NCBI RefSeq assembly: GCF_043641665.1
Contig: NC_092183.1
Span: forward strand, 9,236,501-9,300,500
DNA from: Enoplosus armatus
Taxonomy: Eukaryota; Chordata; Actinopteri; Centrarchiformes; Enoplosidae
Length of the DNA stretch: 64,000 nucleotides
Direction: 5' to 3'
Numbering within the stretch: the first letter of the stretch is position 1; each line of letters starts with the position of its first letter. Under the pieces are notes generated by a model. That model did no database searches. It had not been told where the DNA came from and saw nothing but the letters and a program-made list of their open reading frames with translations. A program made the position numbers and the translations under genes. Shown piece after piece: positions 40,201 to 54,600 of this stretch.

Positions 40201-43200
40201 ACATCTGCATACATTTGATAAATTACTTGATAATGATATTAGAGCTCATCATTGACAGGCCATCACTGTAATCTGGGTTTATTTTTTTATTGGTGGCCTT
40301 GTTAAAACAGCAGACAGGCCTGATTTAATTCAAATGAGGAGAAAAAAAAAAGCTCACCCATTCCTTAACCACTCCCCTCATGTGATGTTTAATCCAATTC
40401 AGTTGGGCCAGAAGTAACCTCACATGCCTCCAGCATGGTCTAGCATCTGTTTAAGCATGCTCAGTTGTTATGCTCGCCAGTTCCACCTCACTGCCCCTCT
40501 CCATGCTGAGGTATTTGCAATGCTATTTGTTTACACAGCATTGTTCAGCACACATCCCCTGCACTCGTACTGTGTTGTAGTACTTCAGATACGTTTTGTA
40601 AGCATTAATGACCCACTGCAATGAAACGCGATGTATTTTCCAAACTTGTTATATTGAACGAGTAATTAGTTATAATTAAACAATAGTGCAGGCTAATTGG
40701 TGTTCCACCAGGTTGCGTTGTGAAATTTCATCAAGACAAATTTATTTAGAGCACAAAACAACTCTGTGTTAGACTACCTCACAATTTTAACAGGGAGAAA
40801 CCTCTGCTAACAGCAGAAAGCAGTGGCATTAAATCAACTTTGTTAGCTAAAACAGCAAATTGTTCCTGGTTAAGTTAACACTGTTTCAAAGGAGCTTTAA
40901 GATGTCAGTTATAATATTCTTGCAGCATAATATGATCTCACCAACAAATAGTGATCATTTTAAATTATATACTATATTGACTTGACTACTTTATTCCCTG
41001 GACTAGAGTTAAATATATTGTTAGATATGCAAATGTGTTACATTTTGCTCTCCACTGCACTTTGATTACAAATGAATTGTGTTCTCAAGATTTTTTGTGT
41101 CTAGAAAGATTTTGTGAGACTGTGCTTGTATGTGAGTCAATTAATACATGCACATTTGCACGTGTGAGTGTGTTGCTCACTCCTTCATGGTATTCATTCT
41201 CTGACAGTCGGCGTATTATTTACCCTGTTAGAGACACAGCATGTATTATCCAAGGCTCGGACCTTGTTACGCTTGGTATTTATGGTCATTGCCACAGACA
41301 TTTCACCCATTCAGTCTGTTTAACATTGTGGCTGTTGGAAAGCACTATAGCATGTAGCCCTAACCAATGCATGAGTGGGATGTGTGCATATGCTAGACAA
41401 GACATTCTTGAGTCAACACTGGGTTGTTTCGGCTCAAGGTATTTTTGGTTTGTTGTCCAGGGACTCATTTACTGTTGAGACATGTCATAGTTTATAGAAT
41501 AAGCTGTAGATTTTTTTTGTTGGCTTTCCAATTAGGATCTTGAATAAGGATCTACATTCATTATTTACTGTATCACGTCAAGAAAAAGGAGTTTACTTCG
41601 ACAAGAAATATGAGTTAGTAGGCAAAAACATGCAGTCTATTACATAGATATACAGTTGACAATTTTACAATGAAATGTTCTTCGTTGTATCTTTCAAATG
41701 TTGTACATTTAATTGTAATCAATAGTTTGAGTTTTTTGCATATTTAGAAATGGAATATAATGTGTGAAATAATATATGGCTCTTGCAAATATGTTTTCAT
41801 TGATATCTTTTCATTCTGTATTGGAAAAAATTTATGTAACTTGTTGCCTTTTCCTTTTTTCTGCTGACAGATTGCAGCTTCCTATGGAAGCATTGTGTGT
41901 GTCTTTGAGCCTGTTCAGCACCCAGATCAAAAAGACACATCGCTGACTGTGAGTAGCCTACATTATCATCCGGTCACAGGCTGGTCATGCATATATTCAG
42001 ATCATCCTGAAAATCGAGACCTTTCACTTTCAGGCCAGTTGGTATTTGAAATAGAGCAGAATATTTTTCCTCCAAACTCATCAGAAAGTCACCAGGGAGG
42101 AACAAATATTTCAAACACACATACACATTCTTACTGAAATATTGCATGAAGTCTTGCAATCATGTTTACCGTTTATTCCTGTTCTATAGCAGTGCAGAAG
42201 TCCTAGGTTTGCTGTATCAGTGTTGAACAGCCTTCTGTTGTTAGAGAAGTCAAAGAATAGTCTCAAGGAATGGAAAGATTTTACACATCTTAAAAACAAC
42301 TCAGTACCTCTTTCATTGCAGAAGTTCCCTACTTTTACAGCTGCTGTCTATGCGGCATGATCACATGTGGATCACATGAGAGCAGCTTCACTGTTGGTTC
42401 TTGTTATGCAGTTGTAACTACTGATATGAGGGACAAAAGGAAATTGTTGTTTTTTTAGTCCGATTTCTATCATCGTATTAAAAAAAAAAAAAGAAATGTT
42501 CTCTTTATTTTATTTGCACAGAAGGTGAACTGCCAATGGCAGAAGACTGGTCAGTTTGTATTAAAGTCTATGGTACGGAACCTGGCCTGGCATCCCACAG
42601 GTACTTTGATGCATTGTGCTCTTTGAAAATACAGAAACACCCAATTTTGTCCTCAAAACACTGTTGGGTTGGTACTATAATTCCAGTACATAAACCTCTC
42701 TTGCAGTATATTTTTAACAAATTATATACAAGACCTGGGTGGTATCCGTCCTGAAAGAGTGAATGTGTTTTTGTGTACCCAGGCAGCACTCTCTTAACTG
42801 GCTCCAGTAGCCTCCAGTTGTGGTCTAATGTTGACGGTGTTAAAGATGAAGCTGAAGAAGCGGGAAAGCAGACAGAAATGACCATGAGAGACTCTCATTC
42901 TGCCTGGAGATGCATCTGGCAGAGCAAGTAAGAACTGTAATGTACTGTGTTTTTAAGATGGTGATTTTATTGCTTTCTGTTATGAAACCTTTAACTGGAG
43001 TGTTGTTCTTCCCCAAATGTACTCAAACTGGATAACTTATTACAATATCAACACTATTTTTAGTTATGTACTTAATAGACAATTTGGTAATTGTTTTGAT
43101 GTTCCAATACTGGTACATTTATTTCAACTTATTTATTCTGTCTTAAACAGTTGCCATTACTTGCTCTATATTATATATCTGAAAATACAGACTTATGTAA

Positions 43201-46200
43201 TATTTAATATTAAAAATACTGTTATTTTGTTTTGTCTGAAGGACGGCCTCTCCGGTCAGTTTAATGAAGTTCTCTCCTGACGGGGAATTCTTTGCTACTG
43301 CTGGACAGGTAAGTGGCTTTTATCCGGAGTTGCTAAACCTGTACGGGTTTTGATGCAAACTAGTTTGTGCAAGTTACATTTGCATTGTTTATTCACACTG
43401 ACAAAGCCAAACACTTCAGGCCCACAACCTACTTGTAACAGCACATCCTACAGCATGGAATCATTTAGATCCCTGTTTGTCTCTCCTCTTCAGGATGACT
43501 GCCTAGTAAAAGTCTGGTATAGCACCAGTAAGTGGAAGTCAGGTGTTTCCAGACTCTTCACACCTCCAGAACCCAGTACCAGTGTCCAGGGAGAGCTGGC
43601 CTTTTCCTTTGTCTACCTGGCCCATCCCCGCTCTGTTACTGGCTTCTCTTGGAGGAAGACCAGCAAGTACATGCCACGGTACGGACACTGTCAAGGCAGC
43701 ATTTCACAGCCCCTTGCTACAGCCATGATTCCTTTATTTTCTCAAGTTAACAATAGCACAATAATGACTAAAACAATACCCAGTTGACATAACCTGTTTT
43801 ACTGGGTAGACGGGTAGTATCTCTTTTTCTGTTTATTTAGCTGCCGAATGTACAGTATTTTGTGGGTGGAATGAAAATGAATGAACTCTTATAAGGAACA
43901 AATTCAGAATTGTTACACCATTACAGTCTCACACTGTACATTGTTCTGCCCTGTTTTGTTACAGCATTGCTAATCTTATGTAACCAGTAAATGTTCTCTG
44001 AAATTATAATGTGACAGTTCACAGCAGATCTAGCATTTTGGAAACTGACTAGGAAGAGATTACTGTTACTCTACCAATCAGCTCAGAGAATTAACCTAGA
44101 CAGTAAGACAGTGTTATGCCAAGGCAGAATGATCCAGGTTTTACTGCTATGTTTATGGTCTGTCAATCAGATACAATAACAAAACAATATTATTGTTATT
44201 AGTGTTATTCCCCCTTTGGCAATCTGCTCTGTTTGTATATTCCAATTGCTTCCCTTTTTAAGCAAACACGTGTTCTATAAGCATGACCTACATTAGGCAC
44301 AAGATTAGATTAGTAATTTCTTCATCACCTGTGTCATTAATATTTTTGTTAACCTTCACTTTTTGGCCTTTACCTTAACTTATCTCTCTACAGGTGTTTC
44401 TCCTCTGACCTGCTGTTGAATACTACTATTGGCGTTAGATGATAGAAATCACTACTGACAAGTTCAGTGCCCTTCAGCAGACTTCATCCTTTTCCATTAC
44501 CCCCCCCCCTTTTTCCTTTCCTCCCTTTCTCCTAACAGAGGTGCAGTGTGTAATGTTCTGCTCACCTGCTGCAAGGACAGCGTGTGCCGGCTCTGGGCAG
44601 AGACGCTGTTGCCCGGTGACAGCCTCCTGTCTGGTTACCATAACAACCACGCTCCTGGCCAACACAGTGACACACTCAGATGTGCTGGTCAATCTAGGAA
44701 AAACACCTGCAATGGGAAGACGCAAGGAAGAACAGCACAGGAAGTAAGCTACTTTAATGTAATTTCTTCTTAAGATAAATACAGTCAGTTTATTTAGGTA
44801 CAACTAACTAAAAAAACACACCAATACAACAGCCCGGCAACCTTGCAATAAATTATAACCATGGATGTATAAACATTCAGTTTTTGTTGAAACTGTTTTA
44901 GATAAGTATTGATTAAACTTTATGGTCATTTTGGAGGCTGTAGTTTCCAGTGCTGTTGCGCTGTACTGCGTTTTAATGAGTGCTGTGTATAATATTTCGT
45001 CTACTCTTATTGATATAAATGGGGTGGACAAAATATCAGAAACACTTCTCATTATAACACAGTATAACTGTAGGTGCCAAAAGCTAAGTCGTCAATTTTG
45101 GTTACAAAATGCAAACGGAGTCACCATAATGGTATTAAAAATAATTGTGGGAAAATAATTGGCACAAATGCTATGATGTCTGGTTTGCCCCATTTGGGCC
45201 CGAAGTAGAAGCCAAGCTGCTGTATTTTCACCATTGCTAATGTAGGACTGAGAAAGAAGATAGGAAAAAAGGCTTAGTGGAGTTAAAAGGTAAAATTAAT
45301 TGGCTATCAGACATGAAGATGGTTTTTGAAGCTTCGTAGGGCTTAAGTCAGGCATCAGTGAAGAATATTTGCCTCCTTTCTGTAATCTGTGCAACGCTTC
45401 AAAATTATAACTTTGACTTTTGATGGTTGTTTTTTTGTCTCATTTTGCTGCTGCTACCTCACATTTGTACTGGTGTTGTCTTCTGCATTAAGTGACGTAC
45501 GTTGTTGCTGACAGCCTAGCTAGGCCTCAAACACAGTACTTCCATCCATTTTGATATGGACATTTAAATGGTTATGGGTCTCACTGGCACTTACAGAGCT
45601 CAGGGCACATTAGATTACAAGAAAAATAGGTATGCAAATTTCTCTGCTATGCCTTGAGGAGAGTCTGTAAGAGTACTTGTGTGGAATTATTCATTAAACA
45701 TCACAGACTGTGCTGGGTGATGCAGGCAGTAGTCTGAGTTAACTCTCCTCCTCCAAAGCTGAATGGATGGACAGTACTGAGAGAGCCCCCGTTTTAAACT
45801 CCATTTTAGTGTGATGCCTGAGGGTGGGATGAGCAGTACAAGATTTCTCACAAAATCAATGAAGTTAATTAAGCCCAAAGTTTCTTGATAAGGATGCTAT
45901 TTAAGCACCTCCAGAGGAGACAGGGACATGGGATTTCCATCACAACCTTTCAAAAGTATGTGTATCTGCTTTGCACACATCAGTATGGCACATGCAGAGT
46001 CAAATGGTAAGTGTACACACATTTGTTATCAATATTTGACAAAGCCTTACAGCTGTAGTATATTACTGCATAAAATCTGAAATTCAAACCCATTATTATG
46101 TTAAATATTCTCCATGAACCTATAGATGCTCTGTCTTTCAAATTCTTGGCTGTCATTCATATGAGACTGTTGATACAAGTTGAAACCTTGTCGTTAGCAT

Positions 46201-49200
46201 TCACAGAAGCTCAAGTCTAGAACTGTAGGTATTTACACCTTACTGTGAAACAACAGAAAAACCCCAAATTACATCAAGTACTAAATTACATTTACTTTTA
46301 TTTTCAGTTCCCTTTACATTCCTCTCGCTTAGCTACTCTTCCATGCTGCCTGTTTCTCTCTGGCTCTGACCCTTTAAATGTAATTTAAACGTCAATAACA
46401 TTAAATTAAATTCCCATCTCTAAGAGAAACACCTGCTCACCAAAGCAGAGTAGCTCAGGTCAGGCTGGGCGGAGAGTAGTGAAGCCCTGTTAGTTAGAAC
46501 AAGTTGATTCATTCACATCAACCTCCAAAAGTAGTTTTTAATCTGCTTCTCTGTGCCAGCCTGAAGAGAAACTATGGTGCTTTACCTCCCTGCCCAACCA
46601 TATAAAACTCTTGTTGCTTTTAGTTATTTAAGAAGATCTAAAACTCTGTGGAGGTTCATGCCAGATCTCATTCTTCCTGTGATTTGTACATACATTTGTA
46701 AGTTATGGAAAAAGCATGTTGATAAAGTCAAGGCAATCTACATTTATAAAATATAGATTTAATTTCTGTAACCACAATCAACGTATTTTTGGCATCAGAA
46801 TTTCAGCATGTTGTAAGTCACAACACATAAAATATTGTTTGTCGATGATCTAACTTGAAGAATTTATGTTTTCCTCACAGTTGAATTTTCAAGAATCATT
46901 GCATGGCTCCTTGTATCGGGATGTGCCCCAGCCCTCTCTGACTGGCTGCCTGCCTCACCATCAGAGCCGACACTACAACCACAAGAAGAGCAGCAGCAAC
47001 ATGCCCCATGCCAACGCTCTCTGCCACTTCCACATCGCTGCCAGCATCAACCCTGCCACAGGTTAAACTCAAATACATTCGTTTCTGTAACTAGTTGATA
47101 ATCCTGTTGATCCTCGTTACCAGTATCCTGTTGAACACCAAACACATTCTCCAAATTTAGTGAAGAATTTGTAGGACACCTACAGTATAGCAACACATTA
47201 GTTATTCCTAAACCGTGGAGACTGCATAGATAGTTAGCTCTGCTTGAATAAAATCAGTTGGAGGTCAGAGGCCTTCACCTTGTATTTCTTATGGCAAAAA
47301 TGCTGTAAATTTTGTAGATTGCCTGAGGTTGTTTATTTAACATCCCAATGAGCTTTTGTGCACAGTGAGAGCTGCTCTGAGTAATTGTATGGCATTTTCA
47401 TTTTGTTCCTCTGTGTTTTGACAGCTTAATTTGACCTGAATCAGGGAAAAATCTTGTAGATTCTTTCAGCCTTGAGGCTTAGAAGTCTTGTAGAATTGTA
47501 TTTGTATGCTTGAGTTATGTTTTAGCATACTTCAAACCATACTCGTATTCATTGAAGTTAATTTATTTTTGTCCTGCATGCCCCCAATCTAATGTTATGT
47601 AAATTTCTGTTATTCTTTGCCTTCTTTTTCTAAACGTTGTAATGTCTTCATCACAGACATTCCTCTGCTGCCCTCCATCTCCTCTCTGAGTGCCATGGAT
47701 GACGAGGAACCTGGAGGTCCTTTTACTGTCCACTGGCTCAACAACAAGGAGCTTCATTTCACTTTAGCTATGGAGGTCTTTCTGCAGCAGCTCCGTGGCA
47801 GCCTTGAGCAACAGAGCGAATGCTCCCATGAAGGTACAGAAAAATACTTGGATCCGGCATTAATATTTTATTGAAAGCGGTGTGCAACTAGACTCTGACT
47901 TTCCAATGTAAAGGTCAGACTTTTATGTATTGCGTTATGCTTGGTCTTACCAATTTACTCTTGGGCACTATGGTTTGCATTCTCTTCCAGATCCTGAAGA
48001 TGAGGATAACTTTGATGAAGAAGATACTAGTAACAGACCAAGTGACCCCCAAGGACCCGAGTCTGTGGAGCTTCCTCTGGCAGCAGTGAAGCACCAGGTG
48101 GACGTGCTGTTAGAGGAGTGGAATAAAGGGGCAGACATGTTGTTCAGTATCCATCCCATGGACGGCTCTCTGTTAGTCTGGCATGTGGACTGGTTAGATG
48201 AATACCAGCCAGGAATGTTCAGACAAGCTCAGGTACGTTCATTGGTGATGACAGAGACCCAGAAGTGTTATTATGGGAAACTACAGTAAAGCAAATATTA
48301 ATTATATTTTTACTTTATAATTTAACGAGCACTGTAAACTAAGCAGACTTTCCTTTGGTCTTTTTGCTCTTTCAAGCAACTTGTTTGTATTCCCTTCTTG
48401 TGGGAAGGAATGAATTTATCATCTCAATAAGGTTGTGAATCATTTTAACAGCCGTGATGGTCTAGCTCCTGTTCTAATGGCTTCTCATCCAGCCGTTCAG
48501 ACAATTATATTCTAATTGTGTGCAACTTCATATCAAATTCAGAAGTCCCTTGATGCGTTTTTATTAGTGGTGAAATAATGAGAATCTCGTGACATAGCAG
48601 TTAGTCAGTCAGGCAAGGCAGCTAAAAGAATCCCTAGTTTCATTGGCATTCAGGTTGATTAGGCCTGGCTGCTTTTAATTATATAAAACAGACCGGATCC
48701 TGGTATTATTATTAGCATAAGTACTGTTGAACATTATTCTTTTTTACATATATGAAGGGGAAAGTGAAGAAGGCTGGATCCCTCGAGTCTCTATCACTGT
48801 CTTAGGGACTGAATTAATTTCAGAAGGTCAGTTGTCACTCAACTTCTGAATGGAGAATAGAAGAATTTCAGCCCTTTGTTTTGAGCTAACCCTTTTGTAA
48901 AAAGATTTCATGATCTTCAGTGCCATCTGTGTCATTACCACATTCACATGGGAACTTAAGCTGTTTCAAGCTAAAAAAAGAAAAGAAAAAGTCCTTCTTA
49001 TCATTAACTCTCTTAGCTGCAAGTTTTAGTTGCTTTACATTTCATTGCTGTGATGTGTCTCTTTCTCTCTCAGGTGTCATTTGTGTCCCGTATCCCTGTA
49101 GCATTCCCTACAGGAGATGCAATCTCCCTGAGCCACAGTGTGGTCATGTATGCCTGCAACAAGAATGTGGATCTGGCTATCCAACATGGCAGACAGCGAC

Positions 49201-51570
49201 CGCCTGGGAGCACACTGCCTCAAACCAAATCTGCTCTAATAAGCTACGGAGGTCAAGGAAAATCTGCACCCAGCAGTAGTCTTCGACTAAGCATTTTCAC
49301 GCCTAACGTCCTCATGATCTCCAAACATGCCGATGGCTCCCTGAACCAGTGGGCGGTCAGCTTCGCGGAGGACTCTGCTTTCTCCACTGTGCTCAGCGTC
49401 TCTCACAAGTCCCGGTACTGTGGCCACCGCTTCCACCTCAATGACCTGGCCTGTCACTCATTACTCCCTCTCCTCCTCACCACCTCGCACCACAACGCCT
49501 TGAGGACGCCAGAGGCAGACAATATCCTGGCTCCTGCGGATGCCTGCTCCTCTGCTTTCTCTCATTCAACGTCTCTGCCCCGTGGGTCACGGCCCAGCCG
49601 CGTGTCCCTGGGTGTGGTTTCCCAGGATCCCAATGCGATCTACAGTGAGCTGATTTTATGGAGAGTGGACCCTGTTGGCCCGCTGTCTTTGTCAGGCGGG
49701 GTCTCCGAGCTAGCTCGGATCAATTCTCTCCATGCATCAGCATTTGCTAATGTAGCCTGGCTGCCTACGCTCATTCCCAGCAGTTGTTTAGGTGAGAAAA
49801 TATTTATATTTTTTGGAGATTTCTGAAGCCTTTTTATTTAGCACAGCTTCATTTTCATATTTCCCTTTGTTTCCCAAACAGTTATTTTGGTTCAGTAATA
49901 CGAAGGAAATGCAGTTATTTTTTTCTGAATAACTAACTATGGCCAATTGAGACTAGCTTTGGGACATGAAATCTCCATAAATATAATTTCTATAATTTGA
50001 CAGTCTTGAGTCTGTTTCACCCTCATTTGTATATAAATAAACAAATCCTGTGAAAATAACTAATTTCAACTTCATAAAACCCATAAAAGTTTTACATTTC
50101 CAAATAGATTCCAACTAATACAATTGTTGCTGGAGTGTACATAGTTTATTTGACTTGAACAGGAGTCTAGTTAATATTTGCTTGTTTGTTAAATGTACTG
50201 TACTTGTTCTTATATTTATTTAGAAAAACGAGTGTAATAAATTGTTACAATTTATGCCTTTCTTTCTCTCTTCAGGTGTGTACTGTAACTCTCCCAGCGC
50301 CTGCTTTGTGGCAAGTGACGGCCACTCCCTCAGGCTGTATCAGGCTGTTATTGAAGCTAAGAAACTCCTGAGTGAGCTCTCCAATCCTGAAATATCAGTA
50401 AGTCATGAAACAGGATTCTCAAACTCACAACAAACTCTGCAGGGTATAGTCAACATTGCAATAACATTTTTTTATGCTCACCAATAACGACACATCAGTG
50501 TTTTCCCTTGAATCAGTGAGGTAATGTGGTGTTGTTAATTTGTCTTGGCACTTCATTAGTTTCAGCCTTGAATGACTTTGTAGAAAAATTACATAGAAAC
50601 ACAATCAAACAACATGTGAGGAATAAGATGAATAGCAGTGATCCAATACATCAGAGTTGAATAAAGCAAGAAGTGACGGTTGATATTTAGTTAATAGTCA
50701 TTTTTAAGAATATTTTTCTTGCATTGCATATAAACAACAATTTCATTGTTTTCTTTGACGGCTCAAATAATAGTAATATTTTTTTAAATTTTCTGAAGCA
50801 CAATTGGCTCATTAACTGTATGTTTTGATAATAGTGAAATAATGAAAATGTTAATGTTTGTTTCATTTTAGAAATATGTTGGGGAGGTGTTCAACATCAT
50901 CAGTCAGCAATCCACAGCTAAACCAGGCTGTATTATAGAACTGGATGTCATTACTGGCTTTGTAAGTATACATTATGTATAACTGTGTATTTAAACAAAG
51001 GTGCCTTGCTCTTGCTCTCTCTCTGATCATTGTCTGTCTTTTCTGCCTGAAAAGAATATTAACATAAACTTATCCCCTGACATAAAGGATATATAAACTG
51101 TAATATATTTAATAGCCATAGTTGAATTCTAGACCATTGGTAGCATAAGATATTCTGCAGTTGACTTCTGAATGTGAAAGGTCGATCATTTAAAAAAAAT
51201 GGGTGCAGAGCATACTTTCTCTCATCCCCTCAGGCAGTGTGTGTGTGCATATGTGTGTGTTTGTGTAACATTAACACAACTTGTGTCTGTGTCAGCGTGT
51301 TTGCGTAGTGGATGAGTGTCTGTATCGTAATAGCTGTTGTTCTCTGCAGCAGGGGAAGGAGACCCAGCTCCTGCATGTTTTTGAGGAGGATCTGATCCTC
51401 GGCAGTGAGAGAACGGAGAGCACGCAGGAAACTTCTGATTCTCCTCACACTGGTATAAACAAAATCTACTTTTTCTAAATCTGTGCTTTAAAATGTAGAT
51501 ATTTTTAAGGTTTAATATCAAACATTTGCACCACCATCAAACACATCGATAGTGGCGCTGTTCATTGATA

Positions 51571-51618
<48 letters not shown>

Positions 51619-54600
51619 CCCTGCAGCCTCTAGCGAGCCGGCCTTCTCGGCACGTTTTTTCCTCGTGGTGGTCGAATTGACCCCAACAGGTCGCTCGCTC
51701 CTACACATGTGGCATCTCCATCTTGCAGCTCGACCCGTCACCATGGGTGGGTACTTTAAATAAAAAACTTGAAGAAGCGCTTGTATCAGGACAGTTTTAC
51801 CCTAGAGAAAGTTACAAGAACTGGAAATTTGACCAAATTGTGATATCCGTTAGTGAGCAATAACTCTGAATTGATCATGTAGAAATAGTAGTTGCTTTTG
51901 AACACCCCAAGAAATTGTGGACAGTGTTTCAGAATATTCTGTGAACTGAATTTTTCTAACAAAAAATATATTTATGGACTCTTCAAATGCAAATAATGGC
52001 TCAAATGCAGTGTCAGTCACAAAGTAATTTATACAAATGAATAATGTGGGAACAGAAATTGTCTTGGTTTTTCTAAATGAGGTTTCCCTCTTCCTGTTTG
52101 TGTCCCCACAGAAGAGACCACGACTGACAAGGATGCCACCACAGCTTCTCCTATGAACAGCTCTCAGTTTAACTTTGACACGTTCAGTTCTCCAGTAACT
52201 CAGAAGAGTAAACCCTGCACCTCCAATCTGCAGAGTGCATGTCGCCTCAGCCTCACAACACACAGGCTATACAGCCAAGAGATGGCTCTGCCAGAAGGGG
52301 TGGAAGCCATCAGTGTTACACCCTCAGCAGGTGAGGGACAATGAGGACACACTCAAATACACATGACATACGTCTATGAACTTCCTCTGTGAAATGCAGG
52401 AGACAAACATCACAGCTTGCAGGACAAGTACATAGTCCATGAGCACAACACAAGGCATTCTGTGTAAAAAAAAGGGCAACATTGATAGCAGCAGCAGGGT
52501 TGGTATTAATTATAGTAGTAATAATAATTACATTCCTTTTTGCGCCTAAACAGTATTGTTATAATGGAATTAAAACAGGGTCCTCAATGTAAATGTGCCA
52601 GTTTAATAGCAGACCACAGATAAAGAAATTTAGCAGCTACTGAGGTCTTTACAGACACCGGTATAGACAAAAGTGAAAATTTTGTGTCGCCATGGGACCT
52701 TCAAGAAATGATGCTTCAGTTAGCAAACGATTTAGAACATTGATTCAAATCAATGTTTTGATTTTTTGATGAAGGGCTGAAAACATAAAGATATTGAGAA
52801 AAACTTCCTTGCCTAAAAGTGAATTGTCATCTCTATTCTTAGGTCACCTGAGCGCGTCGTGTTCTCTGCCAGCTGGCCGTGTGCCTTACCTCCTTGCTAC
52901 TTCCTGTTCTGATGGAAAGGTGCGCTTCTGGAGGTGTAATGTCGTTGCAACAAAACCTTCCAGTATGGACAACCTGGTGTACCAGTGGGAGGAATGGCCT
53001 CTCCTGGTGGAGGAGAGGCTTCCCAACAGCAGCGCAGTAAATGTGCAAGGCTGCCCTGTAGAGGTCAGCTGCTGTCACACTGGACTGATTGCAGTTGCTT
53101 ACAGGCAGATGCCAAACATGCCTCTGAACTCAACACCTCATCTGAACTCTGTCGGACTGTTGACTTCTCCTCCTACCCTTGCTTCCTCCCCTTATGTGCA
53201 CTACAACAACAACAACACCCACTTGACCCCAACCCTGACTGTACAGCGTAGCCCAAATCTCACTCCAAGCCCCAACCCAGCAAACACTAGAGAACCATTG
53301 GTCCACATTGGCATCTTCCAGTGTGAGTCCACTGGTGGTTCGCAGTGGATTCTGGAGCAGACTATAGTCCTGGATGGCACAGATCCCACAGCTAACTATG
53401 GTATTAGCAATAGCACAACTGGGAGTGGCAATATTCCAAGTAACGTGGTCTTCTCTATACCTAACGAGAACTGCCATGGTTCTAGTAGTAAGAGCCTGGT
53501 TCATTTGGACTGGGTCTCCCAAGAGAACGGGTCACATGTTCTGACTGTCGGCATTGGGACAAAGATTTACATGTACGGCCGTCTCTCTGGGAAGCCTCCA
53601 GAACTCTGTCTCTCATCTGATGCCAGCAGAGACCAGAGCTTGTCTCGCCTGGTTCTGCTTCGATCAGTCCATCTGGTCTCCTCTGTTGAAGGCTCATTAC
53701 CCATTCCAGTCTCTCTCTCCTGGGTGCGAGATGGCATCTTGGTGGTAGGCATGGACTGTGAGATGCACGTCTACTCCCAGTGGCAGCCCCCAGCACCACC
53801 CAAACCCAATGCCCCAATCGCCCAAGATATAGACATCAGCAGCAGCGTCTCCTCCATAATCTCAGCCGTCAGACAGAGCCAGGAGGAGGGTCTCAGCCCT
53901 GGGGCCCCCATGTCTTCTCTGGCCCCTCCGAAAAAGGCCCTGACAAGATCGATGATGAGCCTGGCTCAGAAACTCAGTGGGAAGAGAACAGTTTATGACC
54001 TGCCTGCAGAGATGGAAGATTCTGGGCTTTTTGAAGCAGCTCACCAACTCTTTCCCACTCTGCCCCAGTACCATCCTGTACAGTTACTGGAGCTCATGGA
54101 TCTAGGGAAGGTAAGTTAGAGAAATTACTCAATTACTGTCTATACTTAAATGTATTTTATCTTTTCTTTTAATTATTAGTTCTCTATTTAAGCACCTTTT
54201 CCAGTTGTTATTATAATTGAAGGGTTGAAGCTGTAGCAAAGCAGACCAACCAATATTTGACTTATGTTCAAAATATAAATATGTAACATAATTTATCTGT
54301 CTTAAGGTTTATCGTGCCAAAGCCATCCTCTCCCACCTGGTGAAATGCATTGCCGGAGAAATTGTGGCACTTAAAGACAGTACCACCAATCCAGAGAAAC
54401 GTGTGCGCTCTCGAACCATCAGCGCTGGAGGCAGCACAGCCAGAGACCGGAAGATGTTCAGCAAAACTGAGAACTCCACCCCTGACTACACAGAGATAAG
54501 CTCCATCCCTCCCCTGCCTCTGTACGCGCTTCTAGCAGCTGATGAGGACACATTGCCAAAACCTGGTTGGTATACAACACCTGGTTTTAGAATAATAATA

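Noticed and set aside
41035..41478. 147-codon frame inside dmxl1 intron 2
   Set aside because: No recognisable protein, and it lies wholly within an intron defined by good flanking exons.
49050..49826. 258-codon frame as a stand-alone gene
   Set aside because: It is dmxl1 exon 12 extended into its introns. The frame and both splice sites place it in the larger gene.
52794..54119. 441-codon frame as a stand-alone gene
   Set aside because: It is dmxl1 exon 18 with a few intron codons at each end.
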